Shown here: positions 58,302 to 64,000 of the stretch, piece after piece
Layout: the number at the start of each line of letters is the position of its first letter
How positions within the stretch are numbered: the first letter of the stretch is position 1
Assembly (NCBI GenBank): GCA_046318415.1
Contig: JBKCUK010000008.1
Location: 1-64,000 of the forward strand
DNA from: JBKCUK01 sp046318415
GTDB taxonomy: Bacteria; Pseudomonadota; Alphaproteobacteria; Caedimonadales; Caedimonadaceae
Reading direction: 5' to 3'
DNA: 64,000 nucleotides
Program-made: the position numbers and the translations under genes
Notes under the pieces: generated by a model
Told to the model about the DNA's origin: nothing
What the model saw: the letters and a program-made list of their open reading frames with translations, nothing else
Databases searched by the model: none

Positions 58302-58738
58302 CCTGACTGCATAAGGTCATGAAGGTTATTACACCGACTGATCCCAAAGCGCAAGGGCCAGATATAAAAAAATAAAGTGCTCAAACCGTTTGTCCGTTTA
58401 TGAAGTCTCTTGGCACCTCGGGTGCCATCCCCATTCAATATCGTGTCATCTTTTGAAGCTTTCGCGGCTGGATCCCTACCTTACGGCGGCACCTCAGGAG
58501 GCCTCGGCTATTCCCCTCAATGGTTGTGGCGTATCTTGGCACATCGAGCGCTATTTCCCTTCCTCATTTTGATGTTTCTGAACACCTTAGGGCGCGATAC
58601 CCCATCTAAATAGCACTTAACACACACCTCATACGGTTTGATCACACTCCATTTTGACAAAAAGTAAAAATATTCAGTAAAAATTTACCATTTGGTATTT
58701 AAGATTGAAAATGGGTTGATGTGATTTGGAGGCCAAGA
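58302..58738. other. Intergenic region with promoter, 437 bp
   Basis: There is no supported gene. A perfect 7-bp hairpin (58411-58427) has no T run. A promoter-like TTGACA lies at 58654. Confidence 0.5.
58654..58683 (+). promoter_or_regulatory. Possible promoter of the large LRR gene
   Basis: TTGACA (58654-58659) is followed after 18 bp by TAAAAA (58678-58683). The -10 is weak. It lies 55 bp before the ATG at 58739. Confidence 0.4.
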
Positions 58739-61700
58739 ATGAAGGGCAGAATCAAGAGGGTGAAGGCACTTTCCCATGCCTTAGTCTTGGGGGCTTCTTC
58801 TTTGTTTTCAACGGGCGCAGTCGCCAAAATTAGTCCGCTAGCCTTCAAAACCCGCACCACCAACGTTTTTAAAAAAGATATGGATTATTACGATCCAGTC
58901 TTAGGTGAAGCAGCGTTGGAGTCAGGGCTTATTTCAAACTTACGTTTCATGGGAAATTATACCGAAGCCATGGGGCAAGATGGCGAACCTGACTATGTGA
59001 ATGATTCATCCGATGATCCAACTTGGACACTTGTTCATGCACTTTTTCCATCTGTGGCTGGATTTTTAGCAACCGATACCCGCGGTGATCAAAATTTTGG
59101 GCATTATGTAGAAGACCCCCAAGTAGTCGGGGTGCTGCTGAATTATGCCCATGCTTTGCGTAAGCAAAAGCATCTTGAAGAAGAGGCGGAAAAGAAGAAG
59201 CTTGAAGCACAAGAAAAAGAAATTGATCCAAGCCGGTCAACAAGCCCCAGAACCAAGAAAACAAAAGTAGCCCAAAATCCCTATGCGGATCTGAACCATG
59301 TGCAAGAGCTTGTTTTTGCAGGCCTTCGCACGGCCGAGGAACGTGAGTTGATTGAGGGTGTGAAGCAGGCATTAAAAACGCTTCGTGATGATGAAAGTCT
59401 TGAGGCGTCGTGGCAGGCGCTGGCTGGAGGCAAGGTGAAGAAAGGTCAGACCAAAGAAGAAAGAGAAATCGAGCAAAACAAGAATGCTGAACTGCGGGCC
59501 CAACTCGTGACCAAACTCGGTGAGAAATTAAAACAAACCCACTCAAGCTTTAGTGATTTATCCGATAAAGTTCTCAATAACCTTGTGATGGAACTCGCAA
59601 AAGTAAAAAAAGCTGAACAAAGGATCATTGATCTGGAAAAGCAGGGCAAGCCAACTAAGACGGAAAAATTTCTTGCTGGAAAAGCTGAGGATTCAGCTTT
59701 GGTTTTGTTGGACGATGTGATTTACAAAAAAACTAAATCCGCACGACGAGAATCCATCCGCCACGTCCTCAATTCCATCAAAGCGTCCATAGAACAAGAG
59801 CCAAATTCCATCTACCCGGCGTTTACAACCGAGCAAATCTTGAACGCGTTTTTTTGTGAAAAAGCTGATTCGGTCACAGATATCTATCAGCTGCTGGATA
59901 CCTTAGATGAAGATATTGTGGACCAGAAAGCCCTGTTGGAGACAAAGGATCAATATACTGCCGATAATTTGCTTAATGCGGATGATATTCGATCCATTGT
60001 GCAAAAAAACCACCTTGAAATTGAAGATCTCCACGATCTGGCCTACGCGAGAATCGCCATGAATGCCGCGAATATACCGTTTACCACCACAGAGTTGGTA
60101 AGCAACGGCACAACAAAAATGTATAACCGCGCAAAAAATGCGATGACGGACTTCACGTTTCAAGATTGTGTTGAAGTCTCCTTTAGACACCAGCTTTTTA
60201 TGCACTTGTATGATCCCAGCCAGAATATAAATGATCTAAGTTTCCTTAAAGAACACCAAAAAGTCGTTGGGTCTGAAAATCCCTATCTTAATAATCTAAT
60301 TGATTTCTTTGAGAAATTCGGCCCGCAAAAGGCTAGCAACGGCGATATTTATATCCGATCAGAATGGAACCGTGTGGTGGGCGATTTAAATGCTTTTGAG
60401 CAGCAAAATCAGGATCCCAACCAGGGTATCCGCTATGTTCAAAATGGGAACGAACTAGAGCCTGGGTATGTAAATTTCGTCAAAATATTTGAAAAGATTT
60501 TGGGCCTTACACCGGTTCCACTTCCGGTGGTTCCAGTGGTTGCTGACGAGGACGATACGATCCTTGGAAGCTGGTTGCAGGAGCGTTTGCAAAGTATCTT
60601 TACCGTGATGAATCCACAACTCGATCTTGAAATTGATGCGGATGATCTCGTGTTGCAAGAGAATGAACTCTACGGTCAGGTTCGTGTTCGCGCGAAAGAT
60701 AAAAAAACCGGTGAAAAACGCTTTTCCTATGTGATGGATCACAACAAGCAACATACAGAATTAGAAAAAGTAAAAGATTTTGGCCACGAAAAATTACCCG
60801 CTGAGGCGCAGGCTTTGCTGGAGGAAGCAAATAGCAAGTTTGAATCTTATTTTGCATCGTCAAACGACTTATCGGCAAAAGAAGTTTTGACTTTACTATC
60901 TGCCAATAAAGTAACGCCGAAGAATGTTCTCTATTGGATTTTTTCACAGAATTTAGACGATAATGAGTCACTGCTGGATTTCATGGATAACTTGGCGCAA
61001 CAATACGATGCTTTAGCTGAAACGCACCCGCAAATTTTGCCGATTCTGCACAAGGTGTTAGGTCATACCCTCGATAATATCGGATGGGATGATGGATGGG
61101 TTTTAACCAATATGATTGGAACTCTTGAAAAGATGAAGAAAATCAATCATTTGGTTCCTGTTTTGCAGGAACATGCAAGGTTCCTGGTTGTGGATAAGGA
61201 TGATGACTATAAAGCCTACAAGAGACTGAAGCACTTACAAATCAAGAATGTCCCAAAAGGTGTTTTTGAAATCACTGAAAACATGAAGGGCTTGAAGACC
61301 CTGGTGGCCGATGACAATATTTATAACCTTCGTCAGATCTCAGGACTCGGCAATGCAAAGAAACTAGAACTTATTCAGGTTGCGGGCGCCAGACGTCTGA
61401 GTGGGGCACTACACCTTGATCAAAAGCTTGAGCGACTCGAGATAATAAATGTTAGCAATACTGGTCTTTCTTCCATTGAGGGCATCGAGAACGCGCCAAA
61501 TTTGACCCGCCTTATTTTGCGAAACTTGGCTAACTTTAACTCGGTGATTGATCTTAAACAATCATTACCAAAGCTGAAGTATATTGATGCCACCGAATCG
61601 ACGCTTCGAGGCTTGCGTGGTTTGGGATTTGCTGATGACCTTGAATCAATTGATTTATTCAATACAAAAGCATTTGCTGAAGAACTTGTTTTTGAGGGGT

Positions 61701-62728
61701 CGCTCAATCGTCTAGAGATACTCAATGCGTCGCTTTCTGGCGTGAGAGGTATAAGAGGGCTTGAGTGCGCGCCTAATCTTAAAAGCTTAATTTTAGACCA
61801 AGCCTCAAATCTTGAGGGCACTATCGATTTAGGCGAGTTGAAGGAAAATTTGCAGGAGATAAAGCTCGCCAAAACTTCAATTTCAAGACTTGAAAACCTT
61901 CATTATGCTCCAAACTTAAACTCATTAGATTTGTCCCAGACCCATAACTTCGCAAGCGACTTAATCTTTGAGGGGCCAATGGCGCGTCTTCACGACCTTA
62001 AACTAGAAAATTCTGGTTTGACGGGTATCCAAGGTCTTCACCACTTGCAGAAATTAAGTGAGCTGACCTTGGACTCTAACTTTGGGTGGATGAAACCCCT
62101 CAAAATTGAGGGGGAAATGCCCAATTTGACTAAGATTAGCATTTCGCAAACACTGGTTTCTGGGCTCGAGGGGCTCGAGCAAAATGCTAAGAACCTCAGT
62201 CAACTTCATCTTGAAGATGTTGCGATGATGACAGGGGCTCTCAGGTTTAGCACCCCTATGGAACATCTGGAGACAATTATACTGAGTGGAGAAGGATTTG
62301 AGACTATTGCTGATGTGCACAACCTTCCCAACCTTAAACGCCTAAGTCTCTATAAAAATCAGAATATTGAAGGAGCATACCAAGTGCCCGAAGGGCTGGC
62401 GAATCTAACGATTCTGAATTTGGCTGAGACAAAAGTGAGTAGCATTGATGGTTTGGAAAATGCACCTGCTTTGAAATGGTTGCTTGTGGCAGAAACAAAT
62501 AACCTCACCCAGTTAAATTTCAATAAGGAAAATGATGCTCTTGAGAGAATTAATGCGGTCGGCTCGGCCTTACATAGGATTGAGGGGCTCCATCGGCTCA
62601 AAAATTTGAGTAGCCTCGAGTTACCTGGAGACCAGGAAGTGGTAGCCCGCGTCCCCGTTGGTTTTAAGCCTAATTTTAAAGTGCGATCAGGGAATTTACG
62701 GCTTGAGGAGGATGAAAGACTCAATTAG
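58739..62728 (+). CDS. Large exported leucine-rich-repeat protein with helical N-terminal half
   Basis: The 1329-residue protein has a signal peptide (KALSHALVLGASSLFSTGAVA). Residues about 130-800 are largely helical, with a Lys/Glu-rich stretch (EEEAEKKKLEAQEKE) likely forming a coiled coil and no recognised enzyme motif. From about residue 840 to 1310 there are irregular LRRs of about 22-25 residues (IQVAGARRLSGAL, LERLEIINVSNTGLSSIEGI, LKSLILDQASNLEGTIDL, LSELTLDSN and more). The start at 58739 follows TTTGGAGG; an upstream ATG at 58721 is weaker. It is one of three exported LRR proteins in the window; a host-interacting scaffold is inferred. Confidence 0.82.
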   Translation: MKGRIKRVKALSHALVLGASSLFSTGAVAKISPLAFKTRTTNVFKKDMDYYDPVLGEAALESGLISNLRFMGNYTEAMGQDGEPDYVNDSSDDPTWTLVHALFPSVAGFLATDTRGDQNFGHYVEDPQVVGVLLNYAHALRKQKHLEEEAEKKKLEAQEKEIDPSRSTSPRTKKTKVAQNPYADLNHVQELVFAGLRTAEERELIEGVKQALKTLRDDESLEASWQALAGGKVKKGQTKEEREIEQNKNAELRAQLVTKLGEKLKQTHSSFSDLSDKVLNNLVMELAKVKKAEQRIIDLEKQGKPTKTEKFLAGKAEDSALVLLDDVIYKKTKSARRESIRHVLNSIKASIEQEPNSIYPAFTTEQILNAFFCEKADSVTDIYQLLDTLDEDIVDQKALLETKDQYTADNLLNADDIRSIVQKNHLEIEDLHDLAYARIAMNAANIPFTTTELVSNGTTKMYNRAKNAMTDFTFQDCVEVSFRHQLFMHLYDPSQNINDLSFLKEHQKVVGSENPYLNNLIDFFEKFGPQKASNGDIYIRSEWNRVVGDLNAFEQQNQDPNQGIRYVQNGNELEPGYVNFVKIFEKILGLTPVPLPVVPVVADEDDTILGSWLQERLQSIFTVMNPQLDLEIDADDLVLQENELYGQVRVRAKDKKTGEKRFSYVMDHNKQHTELEKVKDFGHEKLPAEAQALLEEANSKFESYFASSNDLSAKEVLTLLSANKVTPKNVLYWIFSQNLDDNESLLDFMDNLAQQYDALAETHPQILPILHKVLGHTLDNIGWDDGWVLTNMIGTLEKMKKINHLVPVLQEHARFLVVDKDDDYKAYKRLKHLQIKNVPKGVFEITENMKGLKTLVADDNIYNLRQISGLGNAKKLELIQVAGARRLSGALHLDQKLERLEIINVSNTGLSSIEGIENAPNLTRLILRNLANFNSVIDLKQSLPKLKYIDATESTLRGLRGLGFADDLESIDLFNTKAFAEELVFEGSLNRLEILNASLSGVRGIRGLECAPNLKSLILDQASNLEGTIDLGELKENLQEIKLAKTSISRLENLHYAPNLNSLDLSQTHNFASDLIFEGPMARLHDLKLENSGLTGIQGLHHLQKLSELTLDSNFGWMKPLKIEGEMPNLTKISISQTLVSGLEGLEQNAKNLSQLHLEDVAMMTGALRFSTPMEHLETIILSGEGFETIADVHNLPNLKRLSLYKNQNIEGAYQVPEGLANLTILNLAETKVSSIDGLENAPALKWLLVAETNNLTQLNFNKENDALERINAVGSALHRIEGLHRLKNLSSLELPGDQEVVARVPVGFKPNFKVRSGNLRLEEDERLN

Positions 62729-63297
62729 GGCGCGTCAGGTGGGCAGCCTAAGATATGTGGCAGTCCTGCCTTTAGGTAATCATAGCCGGTAATAAGGGTA
62801 AGGGCTGCCGCTAGCCACAGGCCGATGAGACCTAAAAGGGCAAGCCACGTGGAATCAACCTGCGGCGCATTGGCTACCAAGAGGGTGAGGGCCACCATTT
62901 GTACGGCAGTCTTCCATTTTGCAAGACGTGTCACAGGAATCGAGACCTTAATTTCGGCCAAGAACTCACGCAGACCCGACACCAAAACCTCGCGACATAA
63001 GATCACGACGGCAGGAATAAGGGAAATGCCTTGAATGCGATCAAAGCCCGCAAGTAATAGCAGCGTCGAAGACACCAGAAGTTTATCTGCAATGGGGTCG
63101 AGGAAGGTTCCCAAGGCCGTTTGTTGATTGAGAAGGCGCGCAAAATAGCCATCAAGATAGTCTGTAATACAGGCCAAAATGAAAAGGGTTGCGGCCGCCC
63201 AGCTGCTCCATTCTGTGGGAATAAAAAACAAGAGAGCTACGACCGGCACAACCGCGATGCGCAGCAATGTGAGGATGTTCGGTAACAAATCAAACAT
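62725..63297 (-). CDS. pgsA: CDP-diacylglycerol-glycerol-3-phosphate 3-phosphatidyltransferase
   Basis: PgsA makes phosphatidylglycerophosphate in phospholipid synthesis at the membrane. The 190-residue protein carries the CDP-alcohol transferase motif DYLDGYFARLLNQQTALG followed by TFLDPIADK, with the Asp residues for metal and substrate. It has four to six membrane segments and ends close to the expected length. It overlaps the convergent LRR gene by 4 bp and lies downstream of uvrC. Confidence 0.94.
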   Translation of the reverse strand: MFDLLPNILTLLRIAVVPVVALLFFIPTEWSSWAAATLFILACITDYLDGYFARLLNQQTALGTFLDPIADKLLVSSTLLLLAGFDRIQGISLIPAVVILCREVLVSGLREFLAEIKVSIPVTRLAKWKTAVQMVALTLLVANAPQVDSTWLALLGLIGLWLAAALTLITGYDYLKAGLPHILGCPPDAP

Positions 63298-63443
63298 GGA
63301 TTGAACTCATTCCCTTATTGAATGCTGAGCCTCGTTGATACTTTGCCCCTCATCCAAACCGCCGAGGCAGAAGATTTTGATATCGATTAACCTCAAGTGC
63401 GGTCAGGACAATCTTTTAAAAATCTACTCGATTCACTTGTCCT

Positions 63444-64000
63444 CTAACTATGAAAATAATCATATATTTTTTGTGCAACCTGCGCACTAATTCCTTCAAC
63501 GTTTTGCAGATCCGCCACACCTGCGGCAGCCACATCGCGTGCCGAGCCAAAGTGCTGCAGCAGGGCTTTCTTGCGTTTGGGGCCAATTCCCGGCACCTCA
63601 TCAAGCAAAGATTGACCCAAAGCTTTTGTTTTACGGGCGCGGTGATAGGTAATGGCAAAGCGATGTACTTCATCACGAAGGCGTTGCAAATAGTGAAGCA
63701 AACTGGGGTTATGGCCAAGATTAAAAGGCGCTTTACCTTCAAGGTAGAACGTCTCGAGCCCAGCATTTCGCTGCGGCCCCTTGGCAATCGCCAGGACCAG
63801 GATATTCAGGTTCAGCTCATTGAGGACTGTTCTGACGGCCGACAGCTGTCCCGGCCCGCCATCAATCAATAAAAGATCGGGTAGGGGATTTTCGTCTTCC
63901 TTCTCCCTAAGGGAACCCGAGAAGCGCCGGCTGAGCACTTCACGCATCATTCCGTAATCATCCCCCGGCTGAATGCCACCTGGTCCTGCGGTGCGAATCA
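63444..64000 (-). CDS. uvrC: Excinuclease ABC subunit C (3' part, partial)
   Basis: The open frame runs off the right edge. The C-terminal 185 residues match UvrC: GIQPGDDYGMMREVLSRRF, LLLIDGGPGQLSAVRTVL (RNase H-like endonuclease with catalytic Asp), HRFAITYHRARK, and the helix-hairpin-helix pair VPGIGPKRKKALLQHFGS and GISAQVAQKIYDYF. UvrC makes the dual incisions of nucleotide excision repair. The 5' part and GIY-YIG domain lie outside the window. Confidence 0.95.
   Translation of the reverse strand, partial: IRTAGPGGIQPGDDYGMMREVLSRRFSGSLREKEDENPLPDLLLIDGGPGQLSAVRTVLNELNLNILVLAIAKGPQRNAGLETFYLEGKAPFNLGHNPSLLHYLQRLRDEVHRFAITYHRARKTKALGQSLLDEVPGIGPKRKKALLQHFGSARDVAAAGVADLQNVEGISAQVAQKIYDYFHS

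Noticed and set aside
58411..58427. Perfect 7-bp hairpin as a terminator
   Set aside because: There is no T run on either strand and no gene ends close by.

Overview
The window looks like a chromosome segment of an obligate intracellular alphaproteobacterium of the Holosporales/Paracaedibacter type (endosymbionts of amoebae and ciliates). This placement is an inference from gene content. The evidence is a CtrA cell-cycle regulator, split b and b' ATP synthase subunits, an isocitrate dehydrogenase with the C-terminal extension seen in Rickettsia, a nucleotide (ATP/ADP) translocase, a sugar-phosphate antiporter, and an unusual load of exported eukaryote-like proteins (F-box, leucine-rich repeats, 2H phosphoesterase, HAD phosphatase-like). 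No rRNA genes, CRISPR arrays or intact insertion sequences were seen.

Layout. 1-5.8 kb: a partial exported protein with about eight 62-residue tandem repeats, then icd and kdsB, and a divergent HAD/UbiA-like protein. 6.0-16.6 kb: a phage-derived cassette (portal, prohead protease, HK97 capsid, connector, head closure, tail completion, undefined tail proteins, fibre-like proteins, SleB hydrolase, holin-like protein). It has no terminase, integrase, tape measure or repressor, and an inverted DMT transporter gene sits inside it. 16.7-24.4 kb: exported proteins (one F-box, one LRR), an acetyltransferase, hemB and an OPA-family sugar-phosphate antiporter. 24.4-32.1 kb: tRNA-Arg, glnA, a large glycine-rich autotransporter, tRNA-Gln and trkH. 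32.6-41.6 kb: a decayed region, then rpmJ, rpoZ and a bifunctional relA/spoT gene on the minus strand, an exported 2H phosphoesterase-like protein, thrS, and infC with an apparent AUA start.

42.0-48.5 kb: another exported LRR protein, radC, a divergent MTHFR-like protein, and three tandem exported HAD-fold paralogues with a DUF167 gene between the second and third. 48.5-54.5 kb: nusB with a FliL-like exported protein, the ATP/ADP translocase with a structured leader, ctrA, a DUF378 membrane protein and an exported ELM1-like protein. 54.7-58.3 kb: the F0 operon atpB-atpE-atpF'-atpF followed by an RluA-type pseudouridine synthase, tRNA-Pro, cutA and two tRNA-Val genes. 58.7-64 kb: a 1329-residue exported LRR protein, pgsA and the 3' part of uvrC.

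Together the genes describe a cell that imports host ATP and sugar phosphate, keeps its own ATP synthase, and exports many repeat or enzyme-like proteins that are plausible host-directed effectors. The most unusual items are the terminase-less capsid cassette, the 62-residue repeat protein, the exported 2H and HAD proteins, and the infC start codon. All family calls are made by reading motifs by eye; no database search was run.
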